Assembly (NCBI GenBank): GCA_963793675.1
Contig: CAWCBA010000005.1
Location: 362,848-426,847, forward strand
Origin: RPQJ01 sp963793675
GTDB lineage: Bacteria; Pseudomonadota; Gammaproteobacteria; Steroidobacterales; Steroidobacteraceae
Reading direction: 5' to 3'
Length of the DNA: 64,000 nt
A program made the translations under genes and the position numbers. Every line of letters starts with the position of its first letter. Position 1 is the first letter of the stretch. Below the pieces are notes generated by a model, which saw only the letters and a list, made by a program, of their open reading frames with translations, was not told where the DNA came from and made no database searches. Shown here in pieces: positions 39,308 to 48,248 of the stretch.

Positions 39308-39880
39308 CTACTCTCCTGAAGCGGGTCCGCGCTCGTTGTCTTTCTCGAGCAGCTCCCGCAGATTCGCAAAGGGCGTCTGTTTCTCTTCCACCGCCGCCTC
39401 AACGGCAGCGGGCTCGACCACGGAAGCCGGCATCAATGCCACCACTTCCGCCTCGGACGACAGGCACTCCGGGCTGCCTGCTTCGTGCGCGGGCACGAGC
39501 GGCAACGCGAGCAGCACCTGCTCTTCGATCAGCGCCGCGAGCGACACGCACTCCGGCTCTCCCACGAACGGCTCGTAGCCGCCCGGCACGTCATCGGTCT
39601 CGGCGCGGACGATGGCGACCAGCGCCGATTCGTCCACCACGATCTCGCAAGGCCGCAGGCAGCGCTGGCACTCCAGCACTACCGTACCCTCGACGCGAAC
39701 GTCGACCGTCGACCGGCCTTCGAAGGCGCCGAACAGCAATCGCGCATCGATGCGGGTGCCGGGAAGGCCGCCCGCCTGCACGACGCGTTCGAGCTGTGGC
39801 AGATCCAGATGCCGTTCGATGACGGCGGCTCGTGCCGACAGTTCCTTGGCGTTGACCTGATCGGCAGGGCCGGGCGACAT
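39308..39880 (-). CDS. yceD: YceD (DUF177) family protein
   Basis: YceD/DUF177 proteins are encoded next to rpmF and are implicated in 23S rRNA metabolism. The 190-residue protein contains the family core VEGTVVLECQRCLRPCEI with the paired cysteines and the C-terminal segment NLRELLEKD. It is the first gene of yceD-rpmF-plsX, three bases from rpmF. Confidence 0.92.
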   Translation of the reverse strand: MSPGPADQVNAKELSARAAVIERHLDLPQLERVVQAGGLPGTRIDARLLFGAFEGRSTVDVRVEGTVVLECQRCLRPCEIVVDESALVAIVRAETDDVPGGYEPFVGEPECVSLAALIEEQVLLALPLVPAHEAGSPECLSSEAEVVALMPASVVEPAAVEAAVEEKQTPFANLRELLEKDNERGPASGE

Positions 39881-39939
39881 GGGGCGCGTATAATAGTGAC
39901 GCGACCCCGCCCTGTCAAAGAAAAAACGAGCCTAAATCT

Positions 39940-40524
39940 TTGTTTTCCAAGGGCCTGATTCTCGCCTCGACGTCCCGTTACCGTCGCGCCCTGCTGCAGC
40001 GGCTCGGGCTGCCATTCGAGTGCGTCGCACCCGCTGTGGACGAGGTCCGCCTGCCCGACGAACCGGCCGCCGAGATGGCCATGCGACTCGCCCGGATCAA
40101 GGCCGAAGCAGTCGCCGCCAGGCACCCGGAAGCGATCGTCATCGGCTCGGACCAGGTGGCATTACGTGGCATGGACGTGCTCGGCAAACCCGGTAGCGTC
40201 GAGCGCTGCCGCGAGCAACTGCGGGCGTCGTCCGGTCAGGAGGTCGTCTTCCTGACCGCGGTCCACGTCATCGATGGCTCCGCCGGCCGCAGCGAATCGC
40301 ACGTCGACCGCACGATCGTGAAATTCCGGGACCTGTCGGACGACGAAATCGACCGCTACATCGAGCGCGACCAGCCGCTCGACTGCGCCGGAGGTTTCAA
40401 GGCCGAATCCCTGGGCATCGCCCTCTTCGACCGGATCGAATCGACCGACCCGACAGGCCTCACCGGCCTCCCGTTGTCCTGGCTCTGCGGCGCCCTTCGC
40501 CGCGCACGGGTCCAGATCCCTTAG
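39940..40524 (+). CDS. Maf-like nucleotide pyrophosphatase (YceF type)
   Basis: Maf/YceF proteins hydrolyse non-canonical nucleotides; YceF acts on 7-methyl-GTP. The 194-residue chain shows LASTSRYRRALLQRLGLPFE, the catalytic SDQVA region and the family end FKAESLGIALFDRIESTDPT. The start is a TTG at 39940, just before the conserved domain. It is divergent from yceD, as is common in gammaproteobacteria, and its end overlaps rluC by 65 bases on the opposite strand. Confidence 0.92.
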   Translation: MFSKGLILASTSRYRRALLQRLGLPFECVAPAVDEVRLPDEPAAEMAMRLARIKAEAVAARHPEAIVIGSDQVALRGMDVLGKPGSVERCREQLRASSGQEVVFLTAVHVIDGSAGRSESHVDRTIVKFRDLSDDEIDRYIERDQPLDCAGGFKAESLGIALFDRIESTDPTGLTGLPLSWLCGALRRARVQIP

Positions 40525-41680
40525 CCGCGCCACGCTTTTCCGTCCGGGGATTGCCCATCCTCGGCTTGCCCGTCTGCACCACCGGTGTCGGTCGCTGCAC
40601 GCGCGGTGCGACGGCCGGTCCACGCGCGCCCTCGGGCTTCAAGGTCTTGCCGCGCTCGTCCTGCGGCGCGCGGGCCTTGCCGCGCGTAAGCGTGTCCAGC
40701 ACCGCGCTGAGCTCGGGCGGCAGCGGCGCGCTTGCCAGCATGGGTTCGCGGGTGCCGGGTCGCGTGAATCCCAGTGACGACGAATGCAGGAACATCCGCT
40801 TCAGGCCGTAGTCCTTGAATATTTCGTTGAAGCTCCGGTTGCCGTACTTGTCGTCACCCGCCACAGGATGACCGGCATGTGCGGCGTGCACGCGGATCTG
40901 GTGGGTCTTGCCGGTGTCGATCTCGACTTCCATCAGCGACGCGAGGTTGCCGAAGAACTGCACGGGCTTGAACGTGCTGACCGACTTCTTGCCGTGCTGG
41001 CGCACGGCCACATGCCGCTCGCCGCTGCGGCGCTCGTCGGTGTCGAGCGCCAGTTCGATGCGCTTGGTTCCCAGGTTCCACTTGCCGCATACCAGTGCCA
41101 GATAGTGCTTTTCGGTCTGGCCCTCGCGCAGCTGCCGATGCAGGTCGCGCAGCGCAGCGCGCCGCTTGGCCACCAACAGGCAGCCGCTGGTGTCGCGGTC
41201 GAGCCGATGCACGAGTTCGAGGTCGGGCTGCCCGGGGCGGGCGCCGCGGAGCGCTTCGATCAGGCCGAAGTCGGTCGCGCTGCCGCCGTGAACGGCAAGG
41301 CCCGGCGGCTTGTTGAGGACGATGAGATCGCTGTCCTCATAGGTGATCGAGTCGAGCACCAGTTGTTGCAGCGATTCGCTGGCCGTCCGGGGCGTTGCCG
41401 GTGGCGGCACGTCTTCGGCCTTGCGCACTGGCGGAATACGGACGATGTCGCCGAGCGCCACCCGCTGATCGGGCTTGGCGCGCTTCTTGTTGACGCGCAC
41501 CTCCCCCTTTCGCAGCAGGCGGAACACGTGCGTGCGCGGCACGTCCCGCAGCTGCCGGACCACAAAATTGTCGAGCCGCGTACCGGCGTCGTCCTCGGTC
41601 ACCTCTACGTGCGTAACCCCGCGTCCCGGCTCGGGCTCGGTCTGCTTCTCGTCGGTTTCCGGATTGTTTTCGTAAGCCAT
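40460..41680 (-). CDS. rluC: 23S rRNA pseudouridine synthase RluC
   Basis: RluC modifies three uridines in 23S rRNA. The chain has an S4 domain (about 33-95, DNFVVRQLRDVPRTHVFRLL) and a pseudouridine synthase domain with catalytic Asp161 in HRLDRDTSG. The 406-residue length exceeds the usual 320 because of an 80-residue basic, proline-rich tail after LTRGKARAP, with low-complexity composition. It is divergent from rne, the common arrangement with E. coli. Confidence 0.93.
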   Translation of the reverse strand: MAYENNPETDEKQTEPEPGRGVTHVEVTEDDAGTRLDNFVVRQLRDVPRTHVFRLLRKGEVRVNKKRAKPDQRVALGDIVRIPPVRKAEDVPPPATPRTASESLQQLVLDSITYEDSDLIVLNKPPGLAVHGGSATDFGLIEALRGARPGQPDLELVHRLDRDTSGCLLVAKRRAALRDLHRQLREGQTEKHYLALVCGKWNLGTKRIELALDTDERRSGERHVAVRQHGKKSVSTFKPVQFFGNLASLMEVEIDTGKTHQIRVHAAHAGHPVAGDDKYGNRSFNEIFKDYGLKRMFLHSSSLGFTRPGTREPMLASAPLPPELSAVLDTLTRGKARAPQDERGKTLKPEGARGPAVAPRVQRPTPVVQTGKPRMGNPRTEKRGAAKGSGPVRGEGRRRARTTGGR

Positions 41681-42077
41681 TGATTTTCGGGCCTTCGCTT
41701 GTTACATTCCGGCGCTAGGCAAAGCGCTGGTGCGTCCAAGCAACATCAGGCTGCGCCGAATGAGCGACGCGCGGTTGCACGCCCTTCGGGTAGTGCGGGG
41801 CGCCCGCAATCTTAGTTGGTTCTGAAGTTTCAGACCATCGATCTGCCGCGGACACGCGCAGGTGCCGCAGCCCCGGCGGGCAGCGGACCAGCAGCGACCT
41901 CGGCGGGTACGATGCCCGACAGCATCAGGATTCGGTCACGCACCGTGCGCCCTGCGCCGGTGCCGAAGAACAGCAAATGAGCGCTCGCACAGACGCTGCC
42001 CGACCTCTTCCCCACGCCACGGCACCATTACCCGTCCGAACCGTACGCGGCCCCAACCTCCAATAACGAGAGGGCCG
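41681..42077. other. rluC-rne intergenic region and rne leader
   Basis: About 400 bases separate divergent rluC and rne, consistent with a long rne 5' untranslated region. In E. coli this leader mediates feedback control of RNase E. A small hairpin TCTGAA-gt-TTCAGA lies at 41821-41834. I cannot map the promoter. GAGAGGG just upstream of 42078 is the ribosome-binding site. Confidence 0.45.
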
Positions 42078-44953
42078 ATGAAAAGAATGCTGGTCAACGC
42101 AACTCAGGAAGAAGAGTTGCGCGTAGCGCTGGTGGACGGCCAGCGGATCTACGACCTCGACATCGAAATCCCGTCGCGCGAAACCAAGAAAGCCAACGTC
42201 TACAAGGGTCGCATCACCCGCGTCGAACCGAGCCTCGAGGCCGCGTTCATCGACTACGGCGCCGAGCGCCACGGCTTCCTGCCGCTGAAGGAAGTCTCCA
42301 AGGCGTTCTTCAAGGACAAGCAACCCGGTCAGGAAGGCGGCAGCCGCGGCATCCGCGACCTGATCGAGGAAGGCCAGGAAATCATCGTCCAGGTCGAGAA
42401 GGAGGAACGCGGCAACAAAGGCGCCGCGCTCACCACCTTCATCAGCCTGGCGGGCCGTTTCCTGGTCCTGATGCCGAACAACCCCCGCGCCGGCGGCGTA
42501 TCACGCCGCGTCGAGGGTGAGGACCGCGACGCCCTGCGCGAAGCCATGGACTCGCTGCAGATCCCGGACGGCATGGGCGCCATCGTGCGCACCGCCGGCG
42601 TGGGTCGCAGCCCGGAAGAACTGCAGTGGGACCTGAACAACCTGGTCGACATCTGGAACGCGATCCAGCAGGCGTCCGACAGCCGGCCCTCGCCGTTCCT
42701 GATCTACCGCGAGAGCACGGCGATCCTGCGGGCGCTCCGTGACTACCTCAGCGATGACATCGGCGAAATCCTGATCGACAAGCAGGACGTCTACGAGGAA
42801 GCGCGCGAGTACATGCAGCGCTTCATGCCGAACAACCTGCGCAAGCTCAAGATCTACGACGACCATGTGCCGCTGTTCACGCGGTACCAGATCGAGAGCC
42901 AGATCGAGTCGGCATATTCGCACAAGGTGACGCTGCCCTCGGGCGGCAGCATCGTGATCGATCACACTGAAGCACTGGTCTCGATCGACATCAACTCGGC
43001 ACGCAGCACCCGTGGCACCGACATCGAGACGACCGCCTGCAACACCAACCTCGAGGCCGCGGACGAAATCGCGCGCCAGATGCGCTTGCGTGACGTCGGC
43101 GGCCTGATCGTCATCGACTTCATCGACATGGAGTCGACCAAGAACCAGCGCGCTGTCGAGGATCGCCTGCGCGACGCGGTCAAGCAGGATCGAGCCCGCA
43201 TCCAGCTCGGCAAGATTTCCCGCTTCGGCCTGCTCGAGCTCTCGCGGCAGCGCCTGCGTCCGTCGATCAGCGAATCGACCAACATCGTCTGCCCGCGCTG
43301 CACCGGCATGGGCGTGATCCGCAGCGTCGAATCGCTGGCGCTCGCGGTGCTGCGACTGATCGGCGAAGAGGCCCGCAAGGACCGCACCGCCAAGGTCATC
43401 GCGCAGTTGCCGGTCGACGTCGCGACCTACCTCATGAACGAGAAGCGCGACTGGCTGCACGACATCGAAGCGCGCAGCCACGTCGACATCGTGCTGGTGC
43501 CGAACAAGTACCTCGAGACGCCGTCCTACGAATTGCGCCGAGTGCGCGATGACGAGACCGACCTGCCCGAGAACTCGGTCATCAGCCATCACATGGCTGT
43601 CGAGCCGAAGATCGACCTCGATGCGATCGCCTCGGCCGAGGAAGAAAAGGCCCCGACGCCACAGCAGCCCGCGGTGACGACTATCATCCCGAGCACCCCT
43701 GCCCCGCCCGCGGCCCCCGAGGTCGTGGCCGCGCCGGTCGCGCTCGCCGCGGCTCCGGTGGCCGTGGCCGCACCGGTCTACGGACCGCGCGACAACGTGC
43801 TGGTGCGGATGTGGCGCTGGTTCGCAGGCGACAAGCGTGCGCCCGAACCGCAGCCGGCTCCGTCCGCGAACATCGGCCGCGGCGGCAAGGAAGGCGAGCG
43901 TGACCGTCCGCGTCACGATCGTGATCGCAGCGAACGCGGCCGTGGCCGTGATGGTCGTCGCGACGGGCGCGACAACCGTGACGGGCGCGGACGCAGCGAG
44001 GGCCGCGGCGAGCGTGGCTCGCGTGACGAAGCGCGTCGCGAAAACCGTGCGAAGGTGCATCGGGCCAGCCGGCCCGCGGCAACGAACCGCGACGTGACGA
44101 GCCGGCTCGTGCGCAGCCACAACAGCCGCGTCGTGACGAAGCCCGCGTGGCGGACGTCGTGACGGTGGCCAGGGCGGCGAAGGCGGCCCACGCGAGGTCC
44201 AGCCGCGTCGTGAAGGCGGCCAGCAAGGCCAGCGCCAGCCACAGCAACCGCGTCCGCCGCGTGAACCGCGTCCGCCGCGCGAACCGCGGCCGCCGCGCGA
44301 ATACCGCGAGCCGCAGGAACCGCGTGAGCAGGTTGCCGCGCCAACCGCAGTCGTCGCGGCCGTTGCGAACGACATGAGCACTGCCGACGCAGCAGTCGCA
44401 CCGCCGATGGGCGACGGCCAGCAGCAGCGTCCCGAAGGAGATCGCAGCGAGCGCACCGGACGCAGGTCGCGTCGCGGTGGCCGTCGCCGCCGCGGCCGCA
44501 GTGATGGCGGTGGCGAAGGTTATGGCGCCGGCCGCTGCGGCGCAGGCGCTGCCGGCGAAGGCAACTTCGACGATGGCCGGGTGCGGTAGGGTGGAGACGA
44601 TGCGGGTGGCAACGACAGAAGCGGCTCGCGCGCCGGCTCAGCAGTCGTTCGATGCTGCAGCGCCCCGCCAGACGTTCGACGCACCGCGCGAGGTCGCGCC
44701 TGCGCGCGAGCCTGACGCGCCCGGCGAGTCGCAAGCACCCGCACGAAGCTTCGATGCGCCCTGGCCGCCGGAGCCGCGTTCGTTCGACTTCGACCGTCCC
44801 GCAGCGCCACCTCCTCCGCCGGCCCCGCCCGGCGAACAGGCACCTGCGCCCGTCGTGGTGCATGAGCCGACCCCCGTCGCGACGGCCTCCGAGCCACGCG
44901 AGTGGACGCCCACTCCACCAACGGACGTGACGACGCCGCGCAACGAGCCGTAG
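42078..44953 (+). CDS. rne: Ribonuclease E, C-terminal tail with several frameshifts
   Basis: RNase E is the main endoribonuclease of mRNA decay and the degradosome scaffold. The catalytic half is intact. It has an S1 domain at about 35-120, metal-binding aspartates Asp304 (VSIDINSARS) and Asp347 (IVIDFIDME), and the zinc-link cysteines Cys405 and Cys408 (CPRCTG). The ATG at 42078 follows GAGAGGG. After about residue 610 the tail is arginine-, glycine- and proline-rich and disordered. The frame changes at about 44052, 44142 and 44590; the apparent stop at 44162 is likely an artefact. The final segment ends TPRNEP just before a terminator. Confidence 0.9.
44248..44301 (+). repeat. Three 18-base tandem repeats in the rne tail
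   Basis: Units at 44248-44265, 44266-44283 and 44284-44301 are near-identical (CCGCGTCCGCCGCGTGAA and variants). In the tail frame they encode the hexapeptide PRPPRE three times, the arginine/proline-rich type of sequence that binds RNA or partner proteins in RNase E tails. Confidence 0.75.
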
Positions 44954-44973
44954 GCGACTCGTTCAGCCGAAAA

Positions 44974-45005
44974 AAGCCCGCTGCGCTACGCAGCGGGCTT
45001 TCTTC
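44974..45005 (+). terminator. Rho-independent terminator of rne
   Basis: AAGCCCGCTGCG and CGCAGCGGGCTT form a 12-base-pair stem with a four-base loop, followed by TCTTC. It lies 20 bases after the last rne reading-frame stop. Confidence 0.9.
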
Positions 45006-45124
45006 GTGCCAAGGTGTGAGCGAGTTCGCTACCGCACGGGCCGTGCCACCGAATGCCGTAGCGTCACGGCGACCATATATGATGGTACGGAAACTGGCAC
45101 GCGACGGACGTGAATGGGGTGAAC

Positions 45125-45346
45125 ATGAACGCAACCAAGATTGCCGCAATTGTGCTGATCGTGGCCGGTGTCCTCGGGCTCACCTACGGGAGTGTCAGTT
45201 ACACGAAGCGGACTCACGACATCAACGTGGGACCGATCGAAATGTCCGTGAAGGAAAAGCAGACGGTCAACGTTCCGGTCTGGGTTGGTGTCGGCGCAAT
45301 CGCAATTGGCGCCGCCCTGCTCCTGCTTGGCGGCAGGAAGCTTTAG
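45125..45346 (+). CDS. Small two-helix membrane protein of unknown function
   Basis: This 73-residue protein has two transmembrane helices (about 6-23 and 51-68) joined by a loop containing DINVGPIEMSVKEKQTVNVP. Similar small proteins occur widely in bacteria without assigned function. The ATG at 45125 is preferred over one five codons upstream because it begins the hydrophobic helix. Confidence 0.7.
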   Translation: MNATKIAAIVLIVAGVLGLTYGSVSYTKRTHDINVGPIEMSVKEKQTVNVPVWVGVGAIAIGAALLLLGGRKL

Positions 45347-45436
45347 CCGGTTTTCTCCATCACTGCCGGACCGTCGCGCCGGCTCGCTGATTATTGCGAC
45401 GGTTGGAAGTGCCGGCGACACCTGGCTATTGGAACC

Positions 45437-46081
45437 TCAGAGCGGCGACGCCCGGAAATACGGAAACAGCTGGTCGTCGCTCGCCAGCTGCTCGAACAGG
45501 ACGTCGGAGCGGCTGCGCAACGCGAAATGGACATTCGACGTCACCAGGGTCTCGTTGCCGCGAGCCGTGTCCTCGCCGAGCTTTGACGCGCGGTTCATTT
45601 CGTCGCCCATCGCCAGGTTGGGACCGATCGCGTACACGTCACCATAGCCGATGCCGATGCAGGCGAGTGCCGGCTGTTCCGACGCGTGCTCCGAGTGATT
45701 GAACGCGGTCAGACGGCGGTGAATTTCGAATGCCGCGTCAAGCGCCGGGCCGGGCGCGTCGAAGAGACCGACGAGATCGTCGGCAAACGCGCGCACCAGC
45801 AGCGCACCGTGCTCCTGCAGCACCGGGATACAGACTTTCTGTGCATCCAGGATGCGCAGCAACGCATTGAGCGGGTGGCCTTTCATCGCATGCACGGTGA
45901 AACCCGTGAGGTCGAGCGTCAGGATGGCCCGGCGGTACAGGTACTTGGCATCCAGCGTCTCATGATTGATGGCACCCGCCTGCAGTGCCAGCAGGTCGTG
46001 ATAGACCGCCTCCGTCCAGCCATCGCAACTGGCCAGGGCGGCAGGACTGTCCAGCAGCGGAAACGGCAGTTTATCTTTCAT
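45437..46081 (-). CDS. Divergent class III nucleotide cyclase domain protein
   Basis: This 214-residue protein is mostly one class III adenylate/guanylate cyclase-like domain. Both metal-binding aspartates are present: Asp57 (LTLDLTGFT) and Asp101 (VRAFADDLVGLF). The late motif MGDEMNRASKL keeps the aspartate and Asn163, but the transition-state arginine is replaced by Lys167 and the usual purine-contact lysine by Arg97. Activity and product (cAMP or cGMP) are therefore uncertain. The ATG at 46081 is chosen since the preceding frame overlaps cpdA. It lies 17 bases after a CpdA-like phosphodiesterase and ends a six-gene operon. Confidence 0.78.
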   Translation of the reverse strand: MKDKLPFPLLDSPAALASCDGWTEAVYHDLLALQAGAINHETLDAKYLYRRAILTLDLTGFTVHAMKGHPLNALLRILDAQKVCIPVLQEHGALLVRAFADDLVGLFDAPGPALDAAFEIHRRLTAFNHSEHASEQPALACIGIGYGDVYAIGPNLAMGDEMNRASKLGEDTARGNETLVTSNVHFALRSRSDVLFEQLASDDQLFPYFRASPL

Positions 46082-46098
46082 GTGGATTCCCGCGGTCA

Positions 46099-46908
46099 CT
46101 AGAAACGGTCGTCGGGCGGCCGGTTGGCCACTTCCCAATCCTGCAGCCACCTCACTTGCGTGCGCACCTGGCCATCGGGCAACAGCTCCAGCCAGCGGTA
46201 GCCTGGCGGTCTGAGGTCCATCACGCAGTGCTCGGTGCGCGGCGTGAATTGCGCGCACGTCGAAGGCGTCGCGAGCACGAGGGTTTGCCCGTGCTGTCGC
46301 TCGAACGCCTGGTGCACGTGGCCTCCGAGCACGACACGTACGGTGGGATACCGCTCGACGACGGCCAGCAACTCACCCGCATTGCGCAGGCCCACGCCAT
46401 CGAGCCACCTGCTGCCGACGGGCAACGGCGGATGATGCAGGCACACCAGGACCGGGCGGTCGCCGAAGGCCTGCAGCGCCGACTCGAGGCGCAACAGTTC
46501 CTGCGGCTCGACCCTGCCTTCGGGACGGCCATGCACGTGCGTATCGATGAACACCGCGCCCCACGCGCCGAATTCGGCCGTGCCGCCGTAATGAAATCCA
46601 TCGCTGTCCACCAGGTCGACCATCAGGCCGGGCTCATCGTGATTGCCGGGCAGGCAGAACACGGGCAGGCCGTACGGACGCAGTGCGCGGCGAAAATTGT
46701 CGTATGCGGCGGCGCTGTGATCGTCGGCGATGTCGCCAGTCACGACAATCGCGTCAGGCCGCGGCGTCCCGGGCGTGAAGGCCTCGGCCAGAACCCTGCG
46801 CAACGAGACGGCCGTCGTCACGCCGTAGATCATTCGTGCCTCGTCGCCGAAGAGGTGAGGATCGGTGACCTGCAGCAACCGTACGGGAGTGTCGGGCGAT
46901 CCAATCAT
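46099..46908 (-). CDS. cpdA: CpdA-like cyclic-nucleotide phosphodiesterase
   Basis: This 269-residue class III calcineurin-like phosphodiesterase resembles E. coli CpdA, which hydrolyses cAMP. All metal-binding motifs are present: DPHLFGD (Asp-X-His), VTGDIADD, LPGNHDE, LHHPPL and GGHVHQ. Its ATG overlaps the stop of the upstream ABC-GAF gene by four bases (ATGA). Next to a cyclase gene it would limit the cyclic-nucleotide signal. Confidence 0.9.
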   Translation of the reverse strand: MIGSPDTPVRLLQVTDPHLFGDEARMIYGVTTAVSLRRVLAEAFTPGTPRPDAIVVTGDIADDHSAAAYDNFRRALRPYGLPVFCLPGNHDEPGLMVDLVDSDGFHYGGTAEFGAWGAVFIDTHVHGRPEGRVEPQELLRLESALQAFGDRPVLVCLHHPPLPVGSRWLDGVGLRNAGELLAVVERYPTVRVVLGGHVHQAFERQHGQTLVLATPSTCAQFTPRTEHCVMDLRPPGYRWLELLPDGQVRTQVRWLQDWEVANRPPDDRF

Positions 46909-48248
46909 GGCGCCCGCCGCGCGGCAGTCCCGCCAAGCTTGACCAGCGACTCGAGCAGGACCGACAGCGACGCGGCAAACTCCGCGTAGCGGCGCGTGTC
47001 ATGTTCGTCAAACGGCCGGCCGTCGCGCCGATTGAGCAGTTGTGTCACGGCGAACACCGCGCCACTGCGATCCTGCAGGGGCAGGCACAGCATGGAACGC
47101 GTGCGGAATCCGGTTTCGGCGTCGACCGCCTGGTTGAAACGCGGATCGGCGTAGGCATCGTCGACCCGCACGACCTCGCCCGACATTGCGGCCGCGCCGG
47201 CGATGCCGCTCGCCAGCGGAATACGGACGTAATCGCCTGCCGGCATGTCCTGCGCGACGCGCAGCACGAGCTGCTGTCGCTCGCGGTCGACCAGGAACAG
47301 CGAAGCACGTTCCGCCGCCAGCAGTTCACCGACCCGGCGCGTAAAGATCCGCAGCGACTGCTCCAGCATGCTCTGGTAGGCCACGTCGCTCGCCAGCGCG
47401 GTCACCTCGAGGAACTTCTGCGACTGCTGCGTGAGCTCTTGCAGCGTGCTGCGAAACGCCGTCTCGTCCATTGCATCGACCAGCTGCTCGAGGTGCTGCC
47501 GGTCGGTGTTCTGGGCCAGCAGGTGCATCATCTGCTGCGTATTGGCGATGACGGCATCCGTGAAGGTGGAGAGCCTGCCGTCTTCGAGGTGCAGGATGCG
47601 ATCCGCAACGTCCAGAATGCGGTTGTCGTGCGTGACGATCAGGATGGTCGTACCTCGCTCACGCGCCAGCGACTGCATGCGGTCGACCACCTCGCGGCCC
47701 GAGGCCCTGTCGAGCGATGCGGTAGGTTCGTCGGCCAGCACCATGGCCGGCTCGCCGACCAGGGCGCGCGCAATGGCCACCCGCTGCCGCTGGCCGCCCG
47801 AGAGCTGCTCCGCGCGCTTGTGGGTGTGCTCGCCAAGGCCGACCGCCTCCAGCATCGCATCCGCCCGGCGTCGAAGTTCGGCACGCGCGGCGCGCCCGGT
47901 CACTCGCAGACCGAGCTGCACGTTCTGCGAAGCAGTCAATGCACCGAGCAGGTTGTGGCTCTGGAAGATGAAGCCGATGCGCTTGCGGACGTCCTCGAGC
48001 GCCGCGCGTTGCGCGCCGTCGAGCTGGTGACCGAGGACGCGCAGGCGCCCCTCCTGTGGCGCACGCAACGCACCGACGAGCGTCAGCAACGTCGTCTTGC
48101 CGGAGCCCGACGGCCCGGTGACGATGACGATCTCGCCCGCGGGAATCGTCGTCGTGACGTCATGCAGGATCTGCCGACGCAGCGGACCCTTGCCGTAGTA
48201 GTGATTGAGGCTCTCGACGACGACCGGCGCGCCGGCACTGCCAGGCAT
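46905..48248 (-). CDS. DevA-like ABC ATPase with C-terminal GAF domain
   Basis: The N-terminal 230 residues are an exporter-type ABC ATPase with Walker A GPSGSGKT (45-52), signature LSGGQ (149-153) and Walker B LADEPTASLD. It is closest in style to DevA of DevBCA glycolipid exporters. After a helical linker, residues 295-435 form a GAF domain. Its segments DDAYADPRFNQAVDAETG, RTRSMLCLPL and NRRDGRPFDEHD follow the cyclic-nucleotide-binding GAFs of phosphodiesterases, including an NKFDE-like ending. The ATG shares a base with the permease stop (TGATG). A fused GAF is not normal for DevA and suggests ligand control of transport. Confidence 0.88.
   Translation of the reverse strand: MPGSAGAPVVVESLNHYYGKGPLRRQILHDVTTTIPAGEIVIVTGPSGSGKTTLLTLVGALRAPQEGRLRVLGHQLDGAQRAALEDVRKRIGFIFQSHNLLGALTASQNVQLGLRVTGRAARAELRRRADAMLEAVGLGEHTHKRAEQLSGGQRQRVAIARALVGEPAMVLADEPTASLDRASGREVVDRMQSLARERGTTILIVTHDNRILDVADRILHLEDGRLSTFTDAVIANTQQMMHLLAQNTDRQHLEQLVDAMDETAFRSTLQELTQQSQKFLEVTALASDVAYQSMLEQSLRIFTRRVGELLAAERASLFLVDRERQQLVLRVAQDMPAGDYVRIPLASGIAGAAAMSGEVVRVDDAYADPRFNQAVDAETGFRTRSMLCLPLQDRSGAVFAVTQLLNRRDGRPFDEHDTRRYAEFAASLSVLLESLVKLGGTAARRAP

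Noticed and set aside
41862..42077. Upstream extension of rne by 72 codons
   Set aside because: The conserved RNase E N-terminus begins at the ATG at 42078 behind GAGAGGG, and the upstream segment is low-complexity and lies in the leader.
44147..44589. Separate small arginine-rich genes downstream of the apparent rne stop
   Set aside because: They are better explained as pieces of the RNase E tail in shifted frames, leading to the terminator at 44974.
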